Shown in pieces: positions 1 to 7,472 of a DNA stretch of 64,000 bases. Position 1 is the first letter of the stretch. Every line of letters starts with the position of its first letter. A model generated the notes under the pieces. The model was given only the letters and a program-made list of their open reading frames with translations, ran no database searches and had not been told where the DNA came from. Where the stretch lies: contig NZ_CALUCN010000006.1 in assembly GCF_943914565.1 (NCBI RefSeq), forward strand, positions 124,001-188,000. The letters are read 5' to 3'. The position numbers and the translations under genes were made by a program. This DNA comes from an uncultured Tessaracoccus sp. (lineage in GTDB: Bacteria; Actinomycetota; Actinomycetes; Propionibacteriales; Propionibacteriaceae).

Positions 1-1
1 C

Positions 2-82
2 GCCCTCGGCCGCGGCACCGTCCACCGGTTCACCCGTGTGCAGCGCAGCCTGCACGAGATCTACAAGGAGATGGCACAGTGA
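2..82 (+). CDS. ABC transporter ATP-binding subunit, C-terminal end (partial)
   Basis: Only the last 26 codons are inside the window, ending at a TGA (80-82). The tail, with residues such as RVQRSLHEIYKEMAQ, resembles the C-terminus of NatA/CcmA-type ATPases that drive ABC-2 exporters. The stop overlaps the GTG start of the next gene (GTGA), so the two are translationally coupled subunits of one exporter. No catalytic motif is visible in this fragment, so the assignment rests on context. Confidence 0.6.
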   Translation, partial: ALGRGTVHRFTRVQRSLHEIYKEMAQ

Positions 83-1200
83 GCACCCAGTCGCAACCGA
101 CCCTGGCGCCCCGCCCCGGATTCTGGTCGAGCGTGGGCATCGTCGCACGCCGCGAGATCGTCGTGCGGTTCCTGTCGAAGTCGTTCATCATCGGCACCGC
201 CGTCACGCTGCTGATCATGTTGGGGCTCATGGTGTTCCTGCCCCGCATGGACTCGCTGTTCGCCGATGAGGAGGGCATGCCCGTCGCCGCGACCGCGGAG
301 TACGTCGCCACCCTCGAGGCCACCGGCACCTACGAGGTGACCGAGGTGCCCGACGTGGATGCGGCCAAGCGCGCGGTCAAGGCCGAGGAGGTCGAGGCGG
401 CCGTCGTCCCCGCCGCACTGGGCGACGGCGCCAGGGTGCTCGCCCTCACCGACGTGCCGGAGAACCTCGTCGCCCTGCTGTCGACGCAGCCCGAGGTCTT
501 GCTGCTCGACCCCTTCGCGCCCAACCCGGCGATCACCTACCTCATCGCGGTCGGCTTCGGCATCGTCTGGATGATGTCCGCGGTCACGTTCGGCATGAGC
601 ATCGCCAACTCGGTCGTCGAGGAGAAGCAGACCCGCATCGTCGAGATCCTGCTTGCCACCGTGTCCTCCCGGGCGCTGCTGACGGGCAAGATCATCGGCA
701 ACTCCATCGCTGCGCTCACGCAGATCCTGCTCATCGTCGGCGTGGCCTTCCTCGGCATGGCCATCAACGGTGACGCGTTGCCGACGGCGAACCTCACCTG
801 GCCGATCGTCTGGTTCGTCGTGCTGTTCCTCGTCGGGTTCGTGATGATCGCCGCGCTCTACGCGGCCGCGGCGGCGCTCGTCTCCCGCACGGAGGACCTC
901 GCGAACGTGCAGCAGCCCATCATGTGGCTCGTCATGCTGCCGTACCTCGCCGTCATCATGCTCAACGGCAACGACACGGCCCTCACGGTGATGAGCTACA
1001 TCCCCTTCTCGGCGCCGGTCGCCATCCCGATGCGGGTGTTCACCGAGCAGATCGCGGTGTGGGAGCCGTTCCTGTCGCTGGCGATCCTCGTCGCGACGAC
1101 CACGCTCATCACGATGCTGGCCGCCCGGATCTACCGCAACGGCCTGCTGCGCACCGGCAAGCCCTTGAAGTGGCGCGAGGGCCTCATGCAGGAGGCCTGA
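79..1200 (+). CDS. ABC-2 type transporter permease (NatB-like)
   Basis: A 373-residue membrane protein. It has one N-terminal membrane segment (about 34-55), a roughly 100-residue extracytoplasmic loop, then five or six hydrophobic segments from about 155 to 350. This is the layout of NatB/YhaP-type ABC-2 exporter permeases. The segment around residues 178-200 (SVVEEKQTRIVEILLATVS) is the typical coupling region after the loop; such EEK-x-x-R-x-x-E motifs mark this family. It starts with GTG overlapping the stop of the preceding ATPase gene. The substrate is unknown; related systems export Na+, antibiotics or peptides. The gene ends 15 bp before the convergent purB. Confidence 0.85.
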   Translation: MSTQSQPTLAPRPGFWSSVGIVARREIVVRFLSKSFIIGTAVTLLIMLGLMVFLPRMDSLFADEEGMPVAATAEYVATLEATGTYEVTEVPDVDAAKRAVKAEEVEAAVVPAALGDGARVLALTDVPENLVALLSTQPEVLLLDPFAPNPAITYLIAVGFGIVWMMSAVTFGMSIANSVVEEKQTRIVEILLATVSSRALLTGKIIGNSIAALTQILLIVGVAFLGMAINGDALPTANLTWPIVWFVVLFLVGFVMIAALYAAAAALVSRTEDLANVQQPIMWLVMLPYLAVIMLNGNDTALTVMSYIPFSAPVAIPMRVFTEQIAVWEPFLSLAILVATTTLITMLAARIYRNGLLRTGKPLKWREGLMQEA

Positions 1201-1215
1201 GCGAGCAGGCGCCGC

Positions 1216-2646
1216 TCAGAGCACGGCGCCCGGGCGGTAGGCGGCCGCGTCGGGATCCTCGGCGACGAGGGCCTCGACGCGGCCGACCACGTCGTCGACC
1301 TGCGTCTCGGCGGTGCCGGCCAGGTCGAGCGGACGCGTGACCAGGGCGCCCAGTTCGTCGCGGGTGAGGGGGATGCGCTCGTCGGCGGCGAGGCGGTCGA
1401 GGAGGTCGTTGGTGCGCAGACCGCCGCGCATCTCGAGCGCCACCTGCACGGCGTGTTCCTTGATCGCCTCGTGCGCGTGCTCGCGGCCGACGCCCTTGCG
1501 GACGGCTGCCATGAGCACCTTCGTCGTGGTGAGGAAGGGCAGGTAGCGCTCCAGCTCCGCCTCGATCACGGCGGGGAACGCGCCGAAGTCGGCGAGCACG
1601 GTGAGGAACGTCTCGAACAGCCCGTCGAGCGCGAAGAACGCGTCGGGCAGCGCAACGCGACGCACCACGGAACAGGACACGTCGCCCTCGTTCCACTGGT
1701 CGCCGGCCAGTTCACCCACCATCGAGACGTGGCCGCGGAGGATCACCGCGAGACCGTTGACGCGCTCGCAGGAGCGGGTGTTCATCTTGTGCGGCATCGC
1801 CGACGAGCCGACCTGGCCCTCCTTGAACCCCTCCGTGACCAGCTCGATGCCGGCCATGAGGCGGATGGTGGTGGCGACGTTGCTCGGCGCCGCGGCGATC
1901 TGCGCCAGGGCCGTGACCACGTCGTAGTCGAGGCTGCGCGGGTAGACCTGCCCCGTCGAGGTGAGCACGTGCGCGAAGCCGAGCTCGTCGGCGACGCGGG
2001 CCTCCAGCTGCGCGAGCCGCTCGCGGTCCCCGCCCAGGAGGTCGAGCATGTCCTGCGCGGTGCCGACCGGGCCCTTGATCCCGCGGGCCGGGTAGCGCTC
2101 GATCAGCGCGTCGAGGCGCGCGAGGGCGACGAGGAGCTCGTCGGCGGCGGTCGCGAACCGCTTGCCGAGCGTGGTGATCTGCGCCGCGACGTTGTGCGAG
2201 CGGCCGGTGAGGGCCTGCGAGCGGTGCTCGGCCGCGAGCCGCGCGAGCTGGGCCAGCGTCGCGAGGACGCGGCCGCGGACGAGCCGCAGGGAGCGCAGCA
2301 CCTGGTACTGCTCGATGTTCTCGGTGAGGTCGCGCGAGGTCATGCCCTTGTGGACGTGCTCGTGACCGGCGAGCGCGTTGAACTCCTCGATCCGGGCCTT
2401 CACGTCGTGGCGGGTGACGCGTTCGCGGGCGTCGATCGAGGCGAGGTCCACGTCGTCGACGACGCGCTCGTAGTCGGCGATCACCGCGTCGGGGTCGTCG
2501 CCGCCGAAGTCGACGCCCAGGTCGCGCTGGGCCCGCAGCACCGCGAGCCAGAGCCGGCGTTCGGCGACGATCTTCTCCTCCGGCGCCCAGATGGCGCGCA
2601 TCTCGCGGGAGGCGTAACGGGTGGCGAGGACGTTGGGCACGGTCAT
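1216..2646 (-). CDS. purB: Adenylosuccinate lyase
   Basis: A 476-residue fumarase/aspartase-superfamily enzyme. It cleaves SAICAR to AICAR and adenylosuccinate to AMP, both releasing fumarate, in purine synthesis. The signature loop SSAMPHKMN lies at 281-289, and the histidine-bearing GRSHN segment at 148-152 matches the second conserved region of PurB. The length is normal. The ATG is preceded by a minus-strand TAGGAT box (2653-2658) only 6 nt upstream, so the mRNA is probably leaderless. It is divergent from the tetR gene at 2740. With purA and purD in this window it supplies the AMP branch and an early step of the pathway. Confidence 0.96.
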   Translation of the reverse strand: MTVPNVLATRYASREMRAIWAPEEKIVAERRLWLAVLRAQRDLGVDFGGDDPDAVIADYERVVDDVDLASIDARERVTRHDVKARIEEFNALAGHEHVHKGMTSRDLTENIEQYQVLRSLRLVRGRVLATLAQLARLAAEHRSQALTGRSHNVAAQITTLGKRFATAADELLVALARLDALIERYPARGIKGPVGTAQDMLDLLGGDRERLAQLEARVADELGFAHVLTSTGQVYPRSLDYDVVTALAQIAAAPSNVATTIRLMAGIELVTEGFKEGQVGSSAMPHKMNTRSCERVNGLAVILRGHVSMVGELAGDQWNEGDVSCSVVRRVALPDAFFALDGLFETFLTVLADFGAFPAVIEAELERYLPFLTTTKVLMAAVRKGVGREHAHEAIKEHAVQVALEMRGGLRTNDLLDRLAADERIPLTRDELGALVTRPLDLAGTAETQVDDVVGRVEALVAEDPDAAAYRPGAVL

Positions 2647-2708
2647 GCCGCAATCCTATCCGCCCCTTCGTGGGCGGCGCGCCGCGCGCCCGGGCCCCCC
2701 CGACAGCC

Positions 2709-2732
2709 GGTACCGCGCGTAGGCGGTACCCT
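2709..2732 (+). promoter_or_regulatory. Palindromic operator overlapping tetR -10 box
   Basis: A perfect inverted repeat GGTACCGC-N6-GCGGTACC occupies 2709-2730. Its right arm overlaps a TACCCT -10 hexamer (2727-2732) that sits 7 nt before the tetR ATG. TetR proteins usually bind such dyads over their own promoter, so this is probably the autoregulatory operator. It lies about 50 bp from the purB promoter (2653-2658), so control of purB is possible but not shown. Confidence 0.7.
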
Positions 2733-2739
2733 GAAGCGC

Positions 2740-3363
2740 ATGGACACGCCGGTGGATGGCCGCACGACGCGGTGGCAGGCACACAACGAGGAGCGACGTC
2801 GTGAGCTGGTGGTCGCCGCCCTCCGGGCCATCCGGCGGCACGGGGCCACCGTCGGGATGGACGAGATCGCGCACGAGGCGGGGACGTCGAAGCCCGTCGT
2901 CTACCGGCACTTCGGCGACAAGGCCGGGCTATACCAGGCGATCGTCGACTGGGTGAACGACTTCATCTGGGGCCACCTCAACCTCGAGGACCCCGCCCAC
3001 GCCGAGCCGCGCGAGCTGGTGCGCTCGCTCGCCGACACCTACCTGACGCTCGTGGAACGGGACCCGGAGGTGTACCAGTTCGTGATCAGTCGCCCGCTCG
3101 TCGAGACCCCGATGGCCGACCCTGTGGTGAGCATCACGACCCGCATCGGCAACCGCGTCGCGGAGATCTTCCGCGACTGGCTGGACGCCAACGGCCTCGA
3201 CACCGAGCCGGCCTACATCTTCGGCCACGGCGTCGTCGGTTTCACGTGGGCGACGGCGGACCGCTGGATCATCACCCACCTGCGTCGGCCGCGCCCCGAC
3301 GTCGTCGACTACATCGACCAGTTGTTCACGCCAGCGTTCGAGGGTCTGCGGCGCGCAGGATGA
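2740..3363 (+). CDS. TetR-family transcriptional regulator
   Basis: A 207-residue protein with an N-terminal TetR helix-turn-helix at about 20-66 (VGMDEIAHEAGTSKPVVYRH then FGDKAGLY) and a variable all-helical ligand domain. The reading frame is open far upstream, antisense to purB. The ATG at 2740 is chosen because the TetR fold starts there and a TACCCT -10 box ends 7 nt before it, giving a leaderless transcript. A perfect dyad over that promoter suggests autorepression. The ligand and other targets cannot be told from sequence. The only neighbours are purB (divergent) and an unrelated nuclease-like gene downstream. Confidence 0.9.
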   Translation: MDTPVDGRTTRWQAHNEERRRELVVAALRAIRRHGATVGMDEIAHEAGTSKPVVYRHFGDKAGLYQAIVDWVNDFIWGHLNLEDPAHAEPRELVRSLADTYLTLVERDPEVYQFVISRPLVETPMADPVVSITTRIGNRVAEIFRDWLDANGLDTEPAYIFGHGVVGFTWATADRWIITHLRRPRPDVVDYIDQLFTPAFEGLRRAG

Positions 3364-3433
3364 TCCTGCTGCAGGGGCGGAAGGCACCTGTGGATTGTGG
3401 GCGCGGGCATGCGGCCGCGGCCAAGACTGGGGC

Positions 3434-4246
3434 ATGAACCTGCACATCCACGCACGCGAGGAACTGTTCGCACTCGACTGGCGCGCACACGACATCACCC
3501 GGGCACTGGCCGACGGGCGGCTCCGACGAATCGCCAAAAGCTTCTTTGCTGGTCCCGGTGCCCCAGAGGAGGCCGTGGCCGTCGTCGCGCGCGGAGGGAG
3601 GCTCGGGTGCCTGACGGGCTGCCGGATACACGGGGTGTGGACCCCGGACACGCCGCAGCCACACGTCATCATCGGACGCAACCAAGTGAGACGCCCGGGC
3701 AGGATCGAGCACAAGAGCCGGACAGCGCTCCCTCGCTCCGCGGTGTACCTGCTGGAGGATTGCCTCGCGCAGGTGATCCGACACCACGACCCGGAGACCG
3801 CGCTCATGGTGCTCGAGTCCGCGGCGAACCTTGCGCTGGTGCCACCGTCGGTTGCCTGGGCACTCATCGACGGCGCCACCGTGCACGCACGTCGGACGTT
3901 GCAGTTCTTCGAGCCTGCGTCCCAGTCCGGGTCCGAGACCCGGGTGCGTCTTTGGCTGCAGCAACGCAACGTGCCCGTGCAGCCGCAGGCGCACATTCCC
4001 GGGTTGGGATTCGTCGATCTGCTGGTGGGCCGGTCCCAGATCCTCGAGTGTGACAGCGATGCCCATCATCGCAGTGGGGCACAGCAGGAGGAGGACCGAC
4101 GCCGCGACCTGCTGGCGCGCGAGCTCGGCTACGCGACCGAACGGCTGAGCTACGCCCAGATCCATCATCACTGGGAGCCGACGAGCGAGGTCCTTGCGCG
4201 ATTGCTCGCCACGCGGCGTCACCTGCGTGCCCCTCGCCCGCTCTAG
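3434..4246 (+). CDS. AbiEi-like / DUF559-type nuclease-fold protein
   Basis: A 270-residue protein of the two-part type common in actinobacteria. The N-terminal half has a winged-helix segment like AbiEi antitoxin domains (about 5-45, ITRALADGRLRRIAKSFF). The C-terminal part resembles DUF559/Vsr-like PD-(D/E)xK nucleases: SGSETRVRLWL, then GLGFVDLLVG, then ILECDSDAHH, then EEDRRRD, placing acidic residues and a histidine where the metal site would be. No partner toxin gene is adjacent, so calling it an antitoxin is not justified. Codon use is less GC-biased at third positions than in the neighbours, which hints at transfer. The 3' end abuts a 51-bp palindromic repeat. Function unknown. Confidence 0.6.
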   Translation: MNLHIHAREELFALDWRAHDITRALADGRLRRIAKSFFAGPGAPEEAVAVVARGGRLGCLTGCRIHGVWTPDTPQPHVIIGRNQVRRPGRIEHKSRTALPRSAVYLLEDCLAQVIRHHDPETALMVLESAANLALVPPSVAWALIDGATVHARRTLQFFEPASQSGSETRVRLWLQQRNVPVQPQAHIPGLGFVDLLVGRSQILECDSDAHHRSGAQQEEDRRRDLLARELGYATERLSYAQIHHHWEPTSEVLARLLATRRHLRAPRPL

Positions 4247-4249
4247 GCG

Positions 4250-4300
4250 GACACATATGGGGAGGCCTTACGAATATGCGAAGGCCTCCCCATATGTGTC
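4250..4300. repeat. 51-bp interspersed palindrome, copy 1
   Basis: A perfect inverted repeat with 20-bp arms (4250-4269, GACACATATGGGGAGGCCTT, and 4281-4300) around an 11-nt loop. It lies between the stop codons of two convergent genes (nuclease-like gene and purD), so it can act as a bidirectional terminator, but it has no clear T-tract. A second copy is at 21290-21340. The two arms differ from that copy by one base each, at paired positions, so the fold is preserved. Confidence 0.9.
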
Positions 4301-4313
4301 ACCCAAACTGCGC

Positions 4314-5534
4314 TCAGTGCGGGATGCCGATGTCGCTGCGGTGGAACCCGTCAGCGAACTCGACGCGTCCGAGGTGCGCGTAGGCGGCCTCGCGTGCGGC
4401 GTCGAGGTCGGCACCGCGGCCGACGATGCCCAACACGCGCCCGCCGGAGGCGACGAGCGTGTCGTCGACGAGCGACGTGCCCGCCTGCAGCACCCAGGCG
4501 TCGTCGGTGTCCTCGGGGAGGGTGATCTCGCCGCCGCGGACGGGGGTGCCGGGGTAGCCGCGCGACGCCTGGACCACGACGACCGCGGCGCCGTCGCGCC
4601 AGGTGAGGGACGGCAGCTCGGCCAGCTCGCCGCGGGCGGCGGCGAGCAGCACCGGGGCGAGCGGGGTGTCGAGCAGGGCCAGGACGGCCTGGGTCTCGGG
4701 GTCACCGAAGCGCACGTTGAACTCGATCACGCGCAGCCCGCGCGAGGTGATGGCGAGCCCGGCGTAGAGGAGCCCGACGAAGGGCGTGCCGCGCGCGGCC
4801 ATCCGGTCGAGCGTGGGCTGGACCACCGTCGCCATGATCTCGTCGACGAGGCCCTCCTCGGCCCACGGCAGCGGGCAGTAGGCGCCCATGCCGCCGGTGT
4901 TGGGGCCCTCGTCGCCGTCACCCACGCGCTTGAAGTCCTGCGCGGGCAGGAGTGGCAGGGCAGTGCGGCCGTCGCAGATGGCGAACAGGGAGACCTCCGG
5001 CCCGTCGAGGAACTCCTCGATGACGCAGGTCCCGCAGGCGTCGGCGTGCGCGAGCGCGGCGTCCCGGTCGTCGGTGACGACGACGCCCTTGCCGGCGGCC
5101 AACCCGTCGTTCTTCACGACGTGGGGCGCGCCGAACGTGTCGAGCGCAGCCGCCGCCTCGTCGCGGGAGGTGCAGAGCCGCGCGTCCGCCGTCGGCACCC
5201 CCGCCTCGCGCATGACCTCCTTGGCGAAGGCCTTCGAGCCCTCGAGCTCCGCGGCCTCGGCCGAGGGTCCGAACACGGCGAACCCCTCGCCGCGGAGCCG
5301 GTCGGCCAGCCCGGCCACGAGCGGGGCCTCGGGGCCGATCACGCAGAGGTCGACGTCGAGGTCGCGGGCGAGCTGGACCACCGTCGGCACCTCGGCCACC
5401 TCCGCCTCGTGACAGGTGGCGACGCCGGCGATGCCGGGGTTGCCGGGGACGCAGTGGACTTCGCTTCCATCGGCGGCAAGGGCACGCGCCAACGCGTGCT
5501 CACGCCCGCCGGAACCAACGAGCAGGATCTTCAC
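4314..5534 (-). CDS. purD: Phosphoribosylamine-glycine ligase (GARS)
   Basis: A 406-residue ATP-grasp enzyme that makes GAR from phosphoribosylamine, glycine and ATP, the second step of de novo purine synthesis. The start VKILLVGSGGREHALA carries the N-terminal GSGGREHA motif. The central NDGLAAGKGV and C-terminal EFNVRFGDPETQ segments are family signatures. A GTG start at 5534 is chosen because the motif begins at residue 3; the open frame continues upstream without homology. It is the last gene of a minus-strand run purA - membrane protein - DUF6767 - purD. The 51-bp palindrome follows its stop. Confidence 0.95.
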   Translation of the reverse strand: MKILLVGSGGREHALARALAADGSEVHCVPGNPGIAGVATCHEAEVAEVPTVVQLARDLDVDLCVIGPEAPLVAGLADRLRGEGFAVFGPSAEAAELEGSKAFAKEVMREAGVPTADARLCTSRDEAAAALDTFGAPHVVKNDGLAAGKGVVVTDDRDAALAHADACGTCVIEEFLDGPEVSLFAICDGRTALPLLPAQDFKRVGDGDEGPNTGGMGAYCPLPWAEEGLVDEIMATVVQPTLDRMAARGTPFVGLLYAGLAITSRGLRVIEFNVRFGDPETQAVLALLDTPLAPVLLAAARGELAELPSLTWRDGAAVVVVQASRGYPGTPVRGGEITLPEDTDDAWVLQAGTSLVDDTLVASGGRVLGIVGRGADLDAAREAAYAHLGRVEFADGFHRSDIGIPH

Positions 5535-5563
5535 GTGGCGAAGCCTAGCGTGGCCCGCTCCGG

Positions 5564-5746
5564 TCAGGCGGCCCGCTGCCGGGCGCGCCACTCCGCCTGC
5601 TTCTCGCGCAGCAACGCGCGCAGCTCCGGGTCCTGCATGACGAGCCGGACGGTCTGGCAATCCTGCGGGCCGCTCGAGCCGGGCACGCACAGCGAGCAGG
5701 GGTCACCGGGCCGGAGGGGGCACTTCGGGGTCGCTGTCGTCGCCAT
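5564..5746 (-). CDS. DUF6767 small cysteine-rich protein
   Basis: A 60-residue protein with cysteines in CPLRPGDPCSLCVPG and GPQDC, followed by VMQDPELRALLREK. This pattern matches what I recall of actinobacterial DUF6767. The four closely spaced cysteines could bind metal, but no function is known. The ATG at 5746 is chosen because the conserved part starts just after it; a longer in-frame start would extend into the upstream gene without similarity. The first 44 bp overlap the end of the upstream membrane-protein gene, so translation is probably coupled. Confidence 0.7.
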   Translation of the reverse strand: MATTATPKCPLRPGDPCSLCVPGSSGPQDCQTVRLVMQDPELRALLREKQAEWRARQRAA

Positions 5747-6005
5747 GCCCACGATCGTACGCCTCGCGCACGCCCGCGCGGGAATCGCGCTCCTCCGCGT
5801 CGAGTCGGGTGTCGAGTGCACGGGTGTGGTCGTCGACGCGCTGCACCAGCACGCGGAAGCCGAGGACGGCGAGCACGAACCCGGCACCGACGGGCAGCGT
5901 CCACCACCAACCCCAGCCGATCGAGTCTTGGAAGAGCGCGACGAACACGGTCCCCAGCATGAACAGCGCCAGCAGGACCGCGACGACGACGCCGATGCGT
6001 CGCAC
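5703..6005 (-). CDS. Small two-helix membrane protein
   Basis: A 100-residue protein with two hydrophobic segments (about 5-25, GVVVAVLLALFMLGTVFVAL, and 34-54) and a charged cytoplasmic tail. The GTG start at 6005 lies 8 nt after the purA stop, and the gene overlaps DUF6767 at its 3' end, so it sits inside the purA-purD run. Third codon positions are strongly GC-biased, as expected for real coding sequence here. I do not recognise the family and cannot assign a role. Confidence 0.65.
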   Translation of the reverse strand: MRRIGVVVAVLLALFMLGTVFVALFQDSIGWGWWWTLPVGAGFVLAVLGFRVLVQRVDDHTRALDTRLDAEERDSRAGVREAYDRGHGDDSDPEVPPPAR

Positions 6006-6013
6006 GGCGCCGC

Positions 6014-7297
6014 TCAGACGAGCGAGCGGCGCACGACGGCCTGGTCGCGGCCCGGGCCGACGCCGATGCCGGAGATGCGGCAGCCGATGAGCTCCTCGAG
6101 GCGGGAGACGTAGGCCTGGCAGTTGGTCGGCAGCTCGTCGAGGCTGCGGCAGTGCGAGATGTCCTCGTGCCAGCCGGGAAGGGTCTCGTAGACGGGCTTG
6201 GCGCGGTGCATCTCCGACTGCGTCATCGGGTAGTGCTCGAGGCGACGGCCGTCGACCTCGTAGGCGACGCACACCGGGATCTCGTCCCAGCCGTCGAGGA
6301 TGTCGAGCTTGGTGAGGAAGATGTCGGTGAAGGCATTGATCTTCACGGACTGCTCGACGAGGACCGCATCGAACCAGCCGCACCGGCGTGGGCGTCCGGT
6401 GGTGGCGCCGAACTCGCCGCCCTTCTCCCGCAGGCGGTCGCCGTCGGCGTCGAACAGCTCGGTCGGGAACGGCCCCTCACCGACGCGCGTGGTGTAGGCC
6501 TTGGCGATGCCGATCGTGCGGTCGATGCGCGTGGGGCCGATGCCGCCGCCCGTCGCCGCACCCGCGGCGGTGGGGTTCGACGAGGTCACGTAGGGGTAGG
6601 TGCCCTGGTCCACGTCGAGGTGGTGCGCCTGCGCGCCCTCGAAGAGCACGACCTTGCCGTCATCGAGCGCGTCGTTGATGAAGCGGCCCGAGTCGACGAT
6701 GTACGGCCGGATCAGCTCGGCGTGCGCGAGCAGCGACTCGACGATCTCCTCGCCGATGATCGGGCGGCGGTTGTAGACCTTGATGAGCAGCTGGTTCTTC
6801 TGGTCGAGCGAGGCCTCGACCTTCTGCCGGAGGATCTTCTCGTCGAGCAGGTCCTGGACGCGGATGCCCAGCCGGTTGATCTTGTCGGAGTAGCAGGGGC
6901 CGATGCCGCGGCCGGTGGTGCCGATGCGACGCTTGCCGAGGAAGCGTTCGGTGACCTTGTCGAGCACCTTGTGGTACTCGGTGATGACGTGGGCGTTCGC
7001 GGAGATGAGCGGGTGCTCGAAGGCCACGTCGCGCTCGCGCAGCGCCGTGAGCTCGGACTGCATCACGTCGAGGTCGATCACGACGCCGTTGCCGAGCACC
7101 GTCACGGTGTCGGGGTTGAGGATGCCCGACGGCAGCAGGTGCATGACGAATTTCTCGCCGTCGACGACGAGGGTGTGGCCCGCGTTGTTGCCGCCGGAGT
7201 ACCGCACGCACAGATCGACGCGGTCGCCCAGCTGGTCAACCGCCTTGCCCTTGCCCTCGTCGCCCCACTGGGCACCAACGACCACCACGCTCGGCAT
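6014..7297 (-). CDS. purA: Adenylosuccinate synthetase
   Basis: A 427-residue GTPase that converts IMP plus aspartate to adenylosuccinate, the first committed step to AMP. The N-terminus has VVVGAQWGDEGKGKAVDQ with the GDEGKGK P-loop, then NNAGHTLVV (active-site His), GTTGRGIGPCY and TTRVGEGPFPTE. The ATG at 7297 is preceded by GGAGAA. A minus-strand TAGGAT box at 7351-7356 is the likely promoter, giving a leader of about 45 nt that contains a GC-rich hairpin. It works together with purB, 3.4 kb away. Confidence 0.97.
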   Translation of the reverse strand: MPSVVVVGAQWGDEGKGKAVDQLGDRVDLCVRYSGGNNAGHTLVVDGEKFVMHLLPSGILNPDTVTVLGNGVVIDLDVMQSELTALRERDVAFEHPLISANAHVITEYHKVLDKVTERFLGKRRIGTTGRGIGPCYSDKINRLGIRVQDLLDEKILRQKVEASLDQKNQLLIKVYNRRPIIGEEIVESLLAHAELIRPYIVDSGRFINDALDDGKVVLFEGAQAHHLDVDQGTYPYVTSSNPTAAGAATGGGIGPTRIDRTIGIAKAYTTRVGEGPFPTELFDADGDRLREKGGEFGATTGRPRRCGWFDAVLVEQSVKINAFTDIFLTKLDILDGWDEIPVCVAYEVDGRRLEHYPMTQSEMHRAKPVYETLPGWHEDISHCRSLDELPTNCQAYVSRLEELIGCRISGIGVGPGRDQAVVRRSLV

Positions 7298-7319
7298 CGC
7301 ACGTTCTCCAATCCACAGA

Positions 7320-7356
7320 CGTGCCCGGGGAATCGTGCCCGGGCAACCCCATCCTA
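7320..7356 (-). promoter_or_regulatory. purA promoter and GC-rich leader repeat
   Basis: Minus-strand TAGGAT at 7351-7356 fits a -10 box. Just downstream, the decamer CGTGCCCGGG occurs twice as a direct repeat (7320-7329 and 7334-7343, plus-strand reading). In the transcript, GCCCGGG and CCCGGGC can form a 7-bp stem at the very 5' end of the purA leader. It may be an operator or an RNA-stabilising hairpin; the sequence alone cannot decide. Confidence 0.5.
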
Positions 7357-7472
7357 TGCCCTCCCACCGACACCCCCGGACGATCGGCCGGCGGGGGCCG
7401 ATCCGCGGGAAACCGCTGCGCGCGGACGGGACCGAACTACGCTGGACGGCAGCGACGGCGGAAGGAACTCCA

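Noticed and set aside
1453..3363. One 636-codon frame covering antisense purB plus tetR
   Set aside because: Only the last 207 codons form a protein family (TetR); the rest is antisense to purB. The start is set at 2740.
3434..4246. Calling the AbiEi-like gene part of a toxin-antitoxin pair
   Set aside because: No AbiEii-like nucleotidyltransferase or other toxin gene lies next to it.
4194..6113. A 639-codon plus-strand frame over purD
   Set aside because: Antisense shadow of purD and its small neighbours; it also crosses the 51-bp palindrome.
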